Assembly (NCBI RefSeq): GCF_035938995.1
Contig: NZ_DASZGI010000025.1
Location: 1 to 8,555 of the forward strand
Direction: 5' to 3'
Source of the DNA: DASZGI01 sp035938995
GTDB lineage: Bacteria > Actinomycetota > Actinomycetes > Streptomycetales > Catenulisporaceae
DNA: 8,555 bases
Below the pieces are notes generated by a model. The model saw nothing but the letters and a program-made list of their open reading frames with translations. It was not told where the DNA came from and ran no database searches. Position numbers and translations under genes: made by a program. Shown here one piece after another: positions 1 to 6,399 of this stretch (positions within the stretch are counted from its first letter, which is position 1; every line of letters starts with the position of its first letter).

Positions 1-2016
1 TCGGTCTACATCCTGTGGGAGCAGGCCTACGCGGCGACGTTCACGGTGCAGGTCTCCGCGGACGGCTCGACCTGGACGGACGTGGAGTCGGTCGACAACT
101 CGACCCCGCTCGGCGATCGCGCCACCCAGACCGAGAACTTCCCGGCGCAGACGGCGCAATACGTGCGCATCCAGTGCGGCCTGCGGGCGACGCAGTGGGG
201 CGATTCGATGTGGTCGCTTTCGGTGTTCAACACCGCCGGCGCCGCGACGACCGACCTGGCGCTGAACCGGACAGCGACGGCCTCCTCGGTCGACAGCGGC
301 TCGAACGGCCCGGGCAACGCCGTCGACGGCAACCCGAACACCCGCTGGTCCTCGGCATATCAGGACAACCAATGGATCCAGGTGGACCTCGGCTCGCCAC
401 AGACCTTCGACCAGGTGGTCGTGGTCTGGGAGCAGGCCTACGCGATGACCTACACGATCCAGGTTTCCGACGACGGATCGACCTGGACCGACGTGCTCGA
501 CGTCGACAACTCGGTGACCCAGCTGACGATCAGCTGCAACGGCGTGAAGATCTTCTGCCGCGGCGGCAACTGGGGCTGGGACGAGCTGCTGCGCCGCGTG
601 CTGCCGGACCGGATGGCGCAGACCGTCGCGATGCACCGGGACATGAACTTCACCATGATCCGCAACTGGATCGGAAGCAGCAACCGCGAGGAGTTCTACG
701 CGGCCTGCGACGAGAACGGGATCCTGGTGTGGAACGACTTCTGGGACGACGGCTACTTCCCGGACGACCAGCCCGGCTACGTGGACCTGGCGACGGACAC
801 GATCCGCCGCTATCGGATGCACCCGTGCATCGCGGTGTGGTGCGGCGCGAACGAGGCCCCGCCGCCGCCGGACCTGAGCGCAGGGCTGAGAAACGCGGTC
901 GCCACCGAGAACCCGGAGGTGTTCTACCAGGACAACTCGGCCGGAGCGCCGGTCAGCGGGCACGGCCCCTACCACTGGATCGACCCGAAGCAGTACTACG
1001 ACAAGAGCACGTACGACACCAACGCCTTCGGCTTCCACACCGAGATCGGCATCCCCGTGGTCTCCGTGCTCGAGAGCATGCGGCACCTGGTGGGCGACGG
1101 GCAGGCGTGGCCGCCGAGCGAGGTGTGGAATTACCACGACTGGTCGGCGATCGGCAACCAGCAGGTCGGCACGTACCAGACGGCGATCGGCGACCGGCTC
1201 GGCGCCTCCGGCTCGCTTGCGGAGTTCTGTGCCAAGGCGCAGTTCGTCAATTACGAGAGCATGCGCGCGATCTTCGAGGCGTGGACCGCGAACCTGTGGC
1301 GGAACACGTCCGCGGTGCTGCTGTGGATGTCGCACCCGGCGTGGCACAGCACGGTGTGGCAGACCTATGACTACGACCTCGACGTCAACGGCGCGTACTA
1401 CGGCGCCCGCAAGGGCTGCGAGCCGGTGCACGTCCAGGCGGACCCGACCAACTGGCGGACCCTGGCCGCGAACCACACGCCGCACGCGATCTCCGGCGCG
1501 ACGATCAGTGCGAGCGTTTACGACCTCAGTGGCAAGCAGCTGAGTCATGCGCAGCAGAGTGTGGACATCGCCGCCGCGAACACCGCCTCCGGCCTCACCG
1601 TGGCCTGGCCCTCGTCCCTTCCGAACCTGCACTTGGTCCGGCTGGAGCTGACCGACGCGCGCAGTGCCGTCTTGTCGCAGAACACATACTGGAGGTACGG
1701 CACCGCCGCGGACATGCAGGCGCTGGGCAGCCTGGCGCAGACCCACCTGACGGTGCGGCTGAGCAATCGCAGCGCCAAAGGCTTGACCGCGGCGGTGACG
1801 AACAAGGGCCCTGTCGTCGCGGCGATGGTGCGCCTCTCGCTCCTGGACGGCGACGGGGAACGGGTTCTGCCCGCGCAGTACGGCGACAATTACCTGTGGC
1901 TGCTGCCGGGCGAGAGCCGGCAGGTGGCCGTCAGCCGCCCGGGCGGCGCCGCCCTCGGCGACGGGCCGCAGGTCGTCGTGCAGGCCTACAATTCGGCGGC
2001 CGTTTTCGGGCGATGA
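1..2016 (+). CDS. Secreted-type GH2 glycosidase with tandem F5/8 type C modules (5' end outside window)
   Basis: The reading frame is open from base 1 and ends at TGA 2014-2016, giving 671 visible residues; start and any signal peptide lie upstream. Residues 1 to about 78 are the end of one F5/8 type C (discoidin/CBM32-like) module. Residues about 81-171 are a second (NAVDGNPNTRWSS, WIQVDLG), which breaks off after VDNS. From about residue 175 the GH2 barrel begins (NGVKIFCRGGNWGWDE), as in exo-beta-D-glucosaminidase/beta-mannosidase-like enzymes. The probable acid/base is E285 (VWCGANEAPPP) and the probable nucleophile E348 (FHTEIG). Ig-like beta-sandwich sequence follows, including NTYWRYG and LWLLPGE near the C-terminus. 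By family it should release a terminal beta-linked sugar from a polysaccharide outside the cell; the substrate is not readable here. Oddity: the galactose-binding-like and Ig-like domains normally just before the barrel are missing at the junction (about base 511-526). The catalytic pair is intact, so the barrel itself does not look decayed. Family assignment is confident, specificity is not. Confidence 0.88.
   Translation, partial: SVYILWEQAYAATFTVQVSADGSTWTDVESVDNSTPLGDRATQTENFPAQTAQYVRIQCGLRATQWGDSMWSLSVFNTAGAATTDLALNRTATASSVDSGSNGPGNAVDGNPNTRWSSAYQDNQWIQVDLGSPQTFDQVVVVWEQAYAMTYTIQVSDDGSTWTDVLDVDNSVTQLTISCNGVKIFCRGGNWGWDELLRRVLPDRMAQTVAMHRDMNFTMIRNWIGSSNREEFYAACDENGILVWNDFWDDGYFPDDQPGYVDLATDTIRRYRMHPCIAVWCGANEAPPPPDLSAGLRNAVATENPEVFYQDNSAGAPVSGHGPYHWIDPKQYYDKSTYDTNAFGFHTEIGIPVVSVLESMRHLVGDGQAWPPSEVWNYHDWSAIGNQQVGTYQTAIGDRLGASGSLAEFCAKAQFVNYESMRAIFEAWTANLWRNTSAVLLWMSHPAWHSTVWQTYDYDLDVNGAYYGARKGCEPVHVQADPTNWRTLAANHTPHAISGATISASVYDLSGKQLSHAQQSVDIAAANTASGLTVAWPSSLPNLHLVRLELTDARSAVLSQNTYWRYGTAADMQALGSLAQTHLTVRLSNRSAKGLTAAVTNKGPVVAAMVRLSLLDGDGERVLPAQYGDNYLWLLPGESRQVAVSRPGGAALGDGPQVVVQAYNSAAVFGR
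16..102 (+). repeat. Copy A of F5/8C module repeat
   Basis: This 87-base segment encodes WEQAYAATFTVQV and on to VDNS. It recurs in frame at 427-513, an offset of 411 bases (137 codons), with 70 of 87 bases identical by hand alignment, including a perfect 18-base start. It marks tandem duplication of a sugar-binding module inside the glycosidase gene. Confidence 0.85.
427..513 (+). repeat. Copy B of F5/8C module repeat
   Basis: This is the second copy of the 87-base segment at 16-102. The similarity ends at the shared GTCGACAACTCG. In copy A the module continues for about 45 more residues (through YVRIQCGLRATQWGD), but here the frame passes directly into GH2 barrel sequence. The copy boundary therefore coincides with the domain truncation. 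Confidence 0.85.
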
Positions 2017-2028
2017 ATGACCGGGCGC

Positions 2029-2090
2029 CTGCCAAGTCGGCGTGCGATGGGCGGCCTCCTATCACCGCTCACCGCCCGCCGCCTTGGCAG
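2029..2090 (+). terminator. Compound hairpin after the GH2 gene
   Basis: Twelve bases after the GH2 stop, CTGCCAAG (2029-2036) pairs perfectly with CTTGGCAG (2083-2090). Inside it CGGC (2038-2041) pairs with GCCG (2078-2081), and GGGCGG (2049-2054) pairs with CCGCCC (2072-2077). That gives about 18 base pairs with one mismatch and a 7-base bulge. There is no T-tract, which is common for actinomycete terminators. Position and stem strength support transcription termination; this is inferred. Confidence 0.6.
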
Positions 2091-2092
2091 TG

Positions 2093-2194
2093 TCAGCGGC
2101 CAAGCGTTTCGCCGAGGACTACTCCGAAGCCGCGGTACTGCGGCGGGCCCAACAGCCGCCGCACCGGCGTTGCCGGATTAACGTCGAGCGTGAC
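2093..2194 (-). other. Unrecognised minus-strand reading frame, possible gene remnant
   Basis: Read on the minus strand from 2194 to a TGA at 2095-2093, this frame gives a plausible protein tail: VTLDVNPATPVRRLL, then GPPQYRGFGVVLGETLGR. About 27 of 33 codons end in G or C. It has no start of its own and begins where the IS3-like fragment loses homology, so it could be the end of another broken gene joined there. I do not recognise the family. The opposite strand is also open with a similar third-position bias, so coding is unproven. Confidence 0.2.
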
Positions 2195-2319
2195 AGCCGG
2201 TCGGGCCCGGCGGCGAATCTCCGCTTCACCAGGTCCTCCGAGCGAGCATCATCCGTGTTGCGCACCGTGGTACGGATCTTGCGCGCTGGGGACATCCCGG
2301 TGATCCCTGCCTCGCGCAC
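2194..2319 (-). pseudogene. IS3-family transposase (OrfB) fragment
   Basis: On the minus strand this segment encodes about 42 residues, REAGITGMSPARK and on through DLVKRRFAAGPDRL. This matches the part of IS3-group OrfB between the HTH_21 helix and the integrase core, where intact copies read approximately MRE.GI.G..(R/K)..RTT...DLV.R.F.A..P.RLWVAD. Homology stops at DRL, exactly before the WVAD.TYV block that carries the first catalytic Asp, and nothing of the rest of the DDE domain follows. Upstream on its strand the sequence changes to RHS-like DNA at about 2317-2320. No start codon in context, inverted repeats or target duplication were seen. It is a dead internal scrap. The family call is from remembered consensus, not a search. 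Confidence 0.6.
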
Positions 2320-2489
2320 TACGACGCGGACAACCAGCTGACCAGCGTGACCACCTCGGCGGGCACGACGAAGTACGGTACGACCAGGACGGCAACCAGA
2401 CCTCGGTCACGATCCCGCTGGGAGAGGCCAGACCTACATACAGCTTCGACGCGCTCGGCCAGGTCACCGGCGTCAGCTACAGCGACTGC
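2320..2489 (+). pseudogene. RHS/YD-repeat protein fragment, frameshifted
   Basis: Frame 1 from 2320 reads YDADNQLTSVTTSAGTTKYG, a typical RHS/YD repeat. At about 2377-2381 the homology shifts to frame 3 and continues YDQDGNQTSVTIPLGEA, then YSFDALGQVTGVSYSD, up to about 2489. Restoring one T (GGTTAC for GGTAC) would join the two halves as KYG-YDQDGN, so a single-base deletion explains the break. Intact RHS proteins are very large secreted or cell-surface proteins, often carrying polymorphic toxin tips. Only about 57 residues remain here, with no start, no RHS core end and no toxin. The left edge abuts the IS3-like fragment on the other strand. Confidence 0.75.
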
Positions 2490-3014
2490 ACCCACCCCGT
2501 TGGCGGCATGTCCCGGTCGTTGTTACTGTCCGTGAGCGTGTATCGGTCGATTCTGCGCCGCGCCGCAGGAGGGGGTGTGTCGTTGACCAGCGCGGACGGG
2601 TTTTCGAGACCGGCAACTTCGCGAGGCGACTTCCCCCGTCAGCCCCGCCGAAGCCGCGATCGGATTACGGGCACTCCCTGGGCGTACCACGGGCTGAAAC
2701 GGGCAGAATCGGGCGGTTCTGTTATCCGAACGAGACCACTTACGAGTTGCGGCGGTCCGTAACCCGAACGAAACTCGGCTCATCCGGGCAAGAACGGACC
2801 GGAAACCGCACCGGCCGGGAGTGTTTGGAAAGCAGCGTCGGACAAGGCCGTGGTGCATGACGCGTGCGATCGCAACGCGGAGGGTCGTCTGCAGACTGGT
2901 GTCTGTGGCCGATCCGCCAGCGCAGCGAGCGTGTGTGGCAGGCGTCGCGGACCCGATGGTGGTTTCCAGGCACGACCGAGGTGTCCGCTCGCGAGGAAGG
3001 GAGCGTCGCTCGGC
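2490..3014 (+). other. Intergenic region before the DeoR regulator, no gene seen
   Basis: About 525 bases hold no frame that resembles a protein I recognise. The open frames here are short, Arg/Ser/Pro-rich and overlap each other on both strands, which is typical of non-coding high-GC DNA. The part from about 2700 on is likely to hold the promoter of the downstream regulator gene, because it contains the direct repeat at 2721-2774 and leads to a good Shine-Dalgarno site at 2993-3003. I could not pick a convincing -35/-10 pair. Confidence 0.5.
2721..2774 (+). promoter_or_regulatory. Imperfect direct repeat, possible DeoR-type operator
   Basis: GTTATCCGAACGAGAC (2721-2736) and GTAACCCGAACGAAAC (2759-2774) match at 13 of 16 positions and are spaced 38 bases start to start. 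DeoR/GlpR-family proteins often bind repeated sites containing TTCG or CGAA, so the downstream DeoR protein is the obvious candidate. The sites lie about 240-290 bases upstream of its start codon. Function is inferred from pattern and position only. Confidence 0.35.
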
Positions 3015-3776
3015 ATGTACGTGATCGAACGTCGTCAGATGCTTCTGGAGACCGCGCGGCGCGTCGGCCGGGTGGACGTCGCGCAGACCTCCAAGGAGCT
3101 CGGGCTGGCCCCCGAGACGATTCGACGCGACTTGAAGGACCTGGAACGGCAGGGCCTGCTACGCCGGGTGTACGGCGGCGCGGTCGCGGTTGAACGGCTG
3201 AGCTTCGAGAGCGCGCTGGCGGTGCGATCCACCCGTCATCAGGCGCAGAAGAGCCGGATCGCGGCGGCCGCGGTGACCTACGTGAAATCGGCGGAGTCCG
3301 TCTACATCGACGAGGGCTACCTGCCCTCGCTGGTCGGCGAGCATCTGCCCCCGGACCGGCCGCTCACGGTGGTGACCCCATCCCTGGCGACCGCCAAGAC
3401 CCTGGTCGAACGCCCCGAGCTGACCGTGCTGATCGTCGGCGGGCGGGTCCGGGCGAAGACCCTCGGCGCCGTCGACCTTTGGGCGGTGTCGATGTTGGAG
3501 ACCTTGGTGCTCGACCTCGCGTTCATCGGCGCCAACGGCATCAGCGTCGAGCGCGGGGTGACGGTGCCGGACAGCGCCGTCGCCGCGGTCAAGGCGATGG
3601 CGATGCGCGTCTCGCGACGGCGCATTCTGATCGCCGACAGCTCCAAATACGGCGTGGACTCGTTCGTCCAGTTCGCGCGCATGAAGGACTTCGAACGCTT
3701 CATCACCGACGACGGCCTGCCCGCCGAGCAGGTCGTGCACCTGCATGAAAACGGCATAGACGTCACCCGAGCCTGA
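3015..3776 (+). CDS. DeoR/GlpR-family transcriptional regulator
   Basis: A 253-residue protein, normal for the family. ATG 3015 is chosen because DeoR proteins begin with an ERRQ-type helix (MYVIERRQMLLE). The purine-rich site GAGGAAGGGAG (2993-3003) lies 11 bases upstream. The N-terminal winged helix-turn-helix covers residues about 20-56 (recognition helix TIRRDLKDLE, wing RRVYGGA). The C-terminal sensor domain has Y97-I-D-E-G, VTPSLATAKTL, LIVGGRVR, DLAFIGANGIS and ADSSKYG (K211). The family's usual D-x-G-T-T phosphosugar-binding block reads DEGYLP here, so the ligand pocket may differ. Such proteins are usually repressors released by a sugar phosphate or related metabolite. It lies 149 bases upstream of, and in the same direction as, the transporter and dehydrogenase genes, so it probably controls them and perhaps itself. 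The ligand is unknown. Confidence 0.92.
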   Translation: MYVIERRQMLLETARRVGRVDVAQTSKELGLAPETIRRDLKDLERQGLLRRVYGGAVAVERLSFESALAVRSTRHQAQKSRIAAAAVTYVKSAESVYIDEGYLPSLVGEHLPPDRPLTVVTPSLATAKTLVERPELTVLIVGGRVRAKTLGAVDLWAVSMLETLVLDLAFIGANGISVERGVTVPDSAVAAVKAMAMRVSRRRILIADSSKYGVDSFVQFARMKDFERFITDDGLPAEQVVHLHENGIDVTRA

Positions 3777-3785
3777 CGGAGGGAC

Positions 3786-3819
3786 GGGGGCGGCCGACCC
3801 TGGCCGGCCGACCGCCCCC
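3786..3819 (+). terminator. GC-rich hairpin after the DeoR gene
   Basis: GGGGGCGG (3786-3793) pairs perfectly with CCGCCCCC (3812-3819), nine bases after the stop codon. An alternative shorter stem, CGGCC (3791-3795) with GGCCG (3802-3806), is mutually exclusive with it. There is no T-tract. It probably terminates or attenuates transcription between the regulator and the transporter genes. Confidence 0.5.
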
Positions 3820-3909
3820 ACCGCGCAGCCGAGGTCCCGGCAAAGAGCCCGCGGTCGCGCGCCCTCCCGACGACGGCACGCCCCTGAAGAACGCAGCGCC
3901 ACCTATAGC

Positions 3910-3916
3910 AGGAGGA
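3910..3916 (+). promoter_or_regulatory. Strong ribosome binding site of the binding-protein gene
   Basis: AGGAGGA lies nine bases before ATG 3926. It is the best Shine-Dalgarno match in the window and settles this start over the internal ATG at 3944. It fits the high expression expected of an ABC binding protein. Confidence 0.85.
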
Positions 3917-3925
3917 ATTGAGGCC

Positions 3926-5308
3926 ATGAGTCTAGCAAGCACGATGCGCCACCGTCGCGTGTGGCCCACGGCCGCGGTTGCGACGGCGCTCCTGGTCGCC
4001 ATGGCGAGCTCGTGCTCGAACCCGAACGGTTCGCCATCCAGCTCGAGCGGCGGGGCGCAGACGATCACCGTCGCGGTCACCGCCAACCCGCTGATGACCA
4101 CGATCGAGAAGTTGACAGCCGGCGGGTTCGAGGCGAGCCACCCGAACATCAAGGTCAAGTTCGTGACCTATGACGAGAACACCGAGCGCGCCGACGTGGA
4201 GAAGGACGTCGCGGCGCACGGTGGCCAGTACGACGTGGTGATGATCGGCCCGAACGACATCGCGAGCTGGGCCGCCAACGGCTGGATCGACAGCCTGGAC
4301 TCGGAGGTGGCCGCCGACTCCTCGTACGACGTCGGCGACCTGCTTCCGCCGATCAAGTCCGCGCTGAGCTCCAAGGGCCGGCTGTACGCGCTGCCGTTCT
4401 ACGGCGAGTCCTCGTTCATGATGTACAACAAGAAGATCTTCGCGGCGGACGGGCTGACCATGCCCGCCGATCCGACCTGGGCGCAGATCGCGGCGCTGGC
4501 GGACAAGGCCAACAACCCGTCGGCGAACGTGGCGGGCATCTGCCTGCGCGGCCTGACCGGCTGGGGCGACAACCTGGCCAGCCTCGACACCGTCATCAAC
4601 ACGATGGGCGGCGCCTGGTTCGACAAGAGCTGGAACGCGCAGCTGACCTCGCCGGCCACTGAGGCCGCGGTGAACTTCTACGTCAACCTGGTCAAGAAGG
4701 ACGGCGAGCCGGGCGCGGGCAACGACAGCTTCAACCAGTGCCTGAACATCTTCCAGCAGGGCCAGGCGGCCATGTGGTACGACGCCACGGTCGGCGCCTC
4801 GACGGTGGACGCGTCCGGCAGCCCGATCGCGGGCCAGGTCGGCTTCGCGCCGGCGCCGGTCGACCTGACCAAGTCCTCCGGTTGGCTGTGGACTTGGGCG
4901 CTGGCGCTGGAGAGCTCCTCGAAGCACCAGAGCGCCGCCGAGCAGTTCATGAACTGGGCCACCTCGAAGCAGTACATCGAGTACGACGCCTCGAAGAACG
5001 GTTGGGCCGCGGTGCCGCCCGGCACCCGCACCTCGACGTATCAGAACCCGGCCTACCTCCAGGCGGCTCCCTTCGCGAACCTGACGCTGCAGGAGATCAA
5101 CTCGGTGAACATCGACCAGCCGGGCGTGGCCCCGCAGCCGGCGCCCGGTGTGCAGTACGTCGGAATCCCCGAGTTCGAGGACTTCGGTCAGCAGGTCTCC
5201 GCACAGATCACCGCCGCGATCGACGGGCAGGAATCGGTATCGCAGGCACTGAGCACCAGCCAGACGATCGCCCAGCAGGCCGTGATCAACGCGGGCTACA
5301 AGAGCTGA
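3926..5308 (+). CDS. ABC transporter substrate-binding lipoprotein, polyol/sugar type
   Basis: A 460-residue family 1 extracellular solute-binding protein. The N-terminus has a charged MRHRR segment, a hydrophobic stretch (residues about 15-27) and MASSC, with C30 the likely lipidated cysteine. The -3 residue is Ala rather than the usual Leu. A Ser/Gly-rich linker (about 31-44) follows, then the mature fold beginning TITVAV. Features of the mannitol/sorbitol-like branch are DVVMIGPNDIASWAANGW (about 103-120), LYALPFYGESSFMMYNKK (about 153-170), RGLTGWGDN (about 208-216) and GGAWFD (about 228-233). C206 and C272 could form a disulfide. Anchored outside the membrane, it should deliver its ligand to the two permeases encoded downstream. 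The neighbouring mannitol 2-dehydrogenase-type gene suggests a polyol such as mannitol, sorbitol or arabitol. Family is secure; the exact ligand is inferred. Confidence 0.92.
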   Translation: MSLASTMRHRRVWPTAAVATALLVAMASSCSNPNGSPSSSSGGAQTITVAVTANPLMTTIEKLTAGGFEASHPNIKVKFVTYDENTERADVEKDVAAHGGQYDVVMIGPNDIASWAANGWIDSLDSEVAADSSYDVGDLLPPIKSALSSKGRLYALPFYGESSFMMYNKKIFAADGLTMPADPTWAQIAALADKANNPSANVAGICLRGLTGWGDNLASLDTVINTMGGAWFDKSWNAQLTSPATEAAVNFYVNLVKKDGEPGAGNDSFNQCLNIFQQGQAAMWYDATVGASTVDASGSPIAGQVGFAPAPVDLTKSSGWLWTWALALESSSKHQSAAEQFMNWATSKQYIEYDASKNGWAAVPPGTRTSTYQNPAYLQAAPFANLTLQEINSVNIDQPGVAPQPAPGVQYVGIPEFEDFGQQVSAQITAAIDGQESVSQALSTSQTIAQQAVINAGYKS

Positions 5309-5314
5309 CCGCTC

Positions 5315-5341
5315 TCTCGCGCGGCCCGCACCCGCGCGAGA
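5315..5341 (+). terminator. Hairpin 1 between binding-protein and permease genes
   Basis: TCTCGCGCGG (5315-5324) pairs perfectly over 10 bases with CCGCGCGAGA (5332-5341), with a 7-base loop, six bases after the binding-protein stop. Hairpins at this place in binding-protein-dependent operons typically protect the upstream mRNA or partly stop transcription, giving excess binding protein. There is no T-tract. The role is inferred. Confidence 0.6.
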
Positions 5342-5344
5342 CGT

Positions 5345-5389
5345 CCGGGTCCGCGCAGTCGCCCGCCGCCAGGGCGAGCGCGGACCCGG
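5345..5389 (+). terminator. Hairpin 2 between binding-protein and permease genes
   Basis: CCGGGTCCGCGC (5345-5356) pairs perfectly over 12 bases with GCGCGGACCCGG (5378-5389). The loop can form a further stem, GCCC (5361-5364) with GGGC (5372-5375). It begins only four bases after hairpin 1. It is the strongest inverted repeat I found in the window and a likely terminator or attenuator. Confidence 0.65.
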
Positions 5390-5453
5390 GATACGCGGAA
5401 CGCGACCCGCGGCCGCAGCCCCTTGAGACCATCCCGCGAAAGGCCCCGCCGAC

Positions 5454-6398
5454 GTGACTGTCCTGACCACCGCGCCGCGCAAGGTCGCGCTGTCGCCACC
5501 CCGACACGGACGGCGCGGCGCCGACTGGCTCAAGCGCCTGCCGCTGCTGCCGGCGGTGATCTTCACCGTCGTCGTCACGCAGATCCCGTTCGTGCTGACC
5601 CTCTGGTACAGCTTCCAGAAGTACAGCCTCAACTATCCGAACCGGCCGCGGCAGTTCCCGACCGTCGCCAACTACACGGCGGTCTTCTCGGACCCGGTCT
5701 TCCGGACCGCGGCACTCAACACAGTGCTGTTCACCGCGGTACCGGTGATCTGCTCGGTGCTGCTCGGTCTCGGCATCGCGATCCTGCTCAACCGGCGCGT
5801 GTTCGGCCGGGGCCTGCTGCGCACCCTGATCATCAGCCCCTTCCTGGTGATGTCCGCGGCGGCCGCATTGGTCTGGAAGTACTCGATCCTGGACACGACG
5901 TTCGGCGTGCTGAACTACGTGCTCAAGCCCTTCGGCGTGCACGATGTCAACTGGATCGGGACCCACTCGCAGCTGACGATCATCACGTTTCTGACCTGGC
6001 AGTGGACGCCGTTCATGGTGCTGATCATCCTGGCCGGGCTGCAGAGCCAGAACGAGGAGATGCTCGAGGCCGCCCGGGTGGACGGCGCGGGCCCGTGGCG
6101 CATCTTCCGCGCGCTGACCCTCCCGCATCTGCGGACGTACCTCGAACTGGGCATCCTGCTCGGCTCGATCTACATCGTGCAGGCCTTCGACTCGATCTTC
6201 CTGATCACGCAGGGCGGCCCGGCGACCGACACCACCAACCTGCCGTACTACATCTACCAAGTCGCGTTCCAGGCGTACGACATCGGCCGCGCTTCGGCCA
6301 TGTCCGTGGTGGTGGTCGTCGCCACGATCCTCATCGCCACCATGGCGCTGCGCACGATCTCGTCCATCTTCAGCGACGAGGGAATGAGCCGAGGCTGA
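5454..6398 (+). CDS. ABC transporter permease, MalF-like (polyol/sugar)
   Basis: A 314-residue inner-membrane permease of the carbohydrate-uptake CUT1 type. GTG 5454 is chosen because GAAAGG (5438-5443) lies 10 bases upstream and the length suits the family. Membrane segments are visible at residues about 29-51, 91-112, 124-141, 174-196, 230-248 and 280-305, giving six. The loop that contacts the ATPase is present as E205-A-A-R-V-D-G followed by TLPHL (about 205-225), matching the EAA motif with its conserved Gly and LP. It should form a heterodimeric channel with the next gene product and receive substrate from the lipoprotein encoded upstream. The 145-base gap before it holds two hairpins, so it is probably made at a lower level than the binding protein. 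Confidence 0.93.
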   Translation: MTVLTTAPRKVALSPPRHGRRGADWLKRLPLLPAVIFTVVVTQIPFVLTLWYSFQKYSLNYPNRPRQFPTVANYTAVFSDPVFRTAALNTVLFTAVPVICSVLLGLGIAILLNRRVFGRGLLRTLIISPFLVMSAAAALVWKYSILDTTFGVLNYVLKPFGVHDVNWIGTHSQLTIITFLTWQWTPFMVLIILAGLQSQNEEMLEAARVDGAGPWRIFRALTLPHLRTYLELGILLGSIYIVQAFDSIFLITQGGPATDTTNLPYYIYQVAFQAYDIGRASAMSVVVVVATILIATMALRTISSIFSDEGMSRG

Positions 6399-6399
6399 T

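Noticed and set aside
2508..2762. 84-residue plus-strand frame in the intergenic region
   Set aside because: It continues the frame of the RHS remnant beyond the point where RHS similarity ends, is Arg/Ser/Gly-rich, has no Shine-Dalgarno site and resembles no known protein.
2850..3014. Upstream extension of the DeoR reading frame to 2850
   Set aside because: The added 55 residues are Arg/Gly/Ser-rich and unlike any DeoR N-terminus. ATG 3015 begins at the family's normal point and has a Shine-Dalgarno site.
3904..3909. TATAGC as a -10 promoter element for the binding-protein gene
   Set aside because: A start site after it would fall on or just beyond the Shine-Dalgarno site at 3910-3916, and no -35 element is visible at a suitable distance.
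4019..4033. AACCCGAACG, matching the putative operator core, with an inverted repeat CGAAC-G-GTTCG
   Set aside because: It lies inside the coding sequence for the lipoprotein linker, where SNPNGS codons naturally give this string. There is only one copy, so it is probably chance.
3932..5632. Long minus-strand open frame opposite the binding-protein gene
   Set aside because: It is an antisense shadow with Arg/Val/Gly/His-biased composition and no domains. It also crosses the two hairpins and the start of the permease gene.
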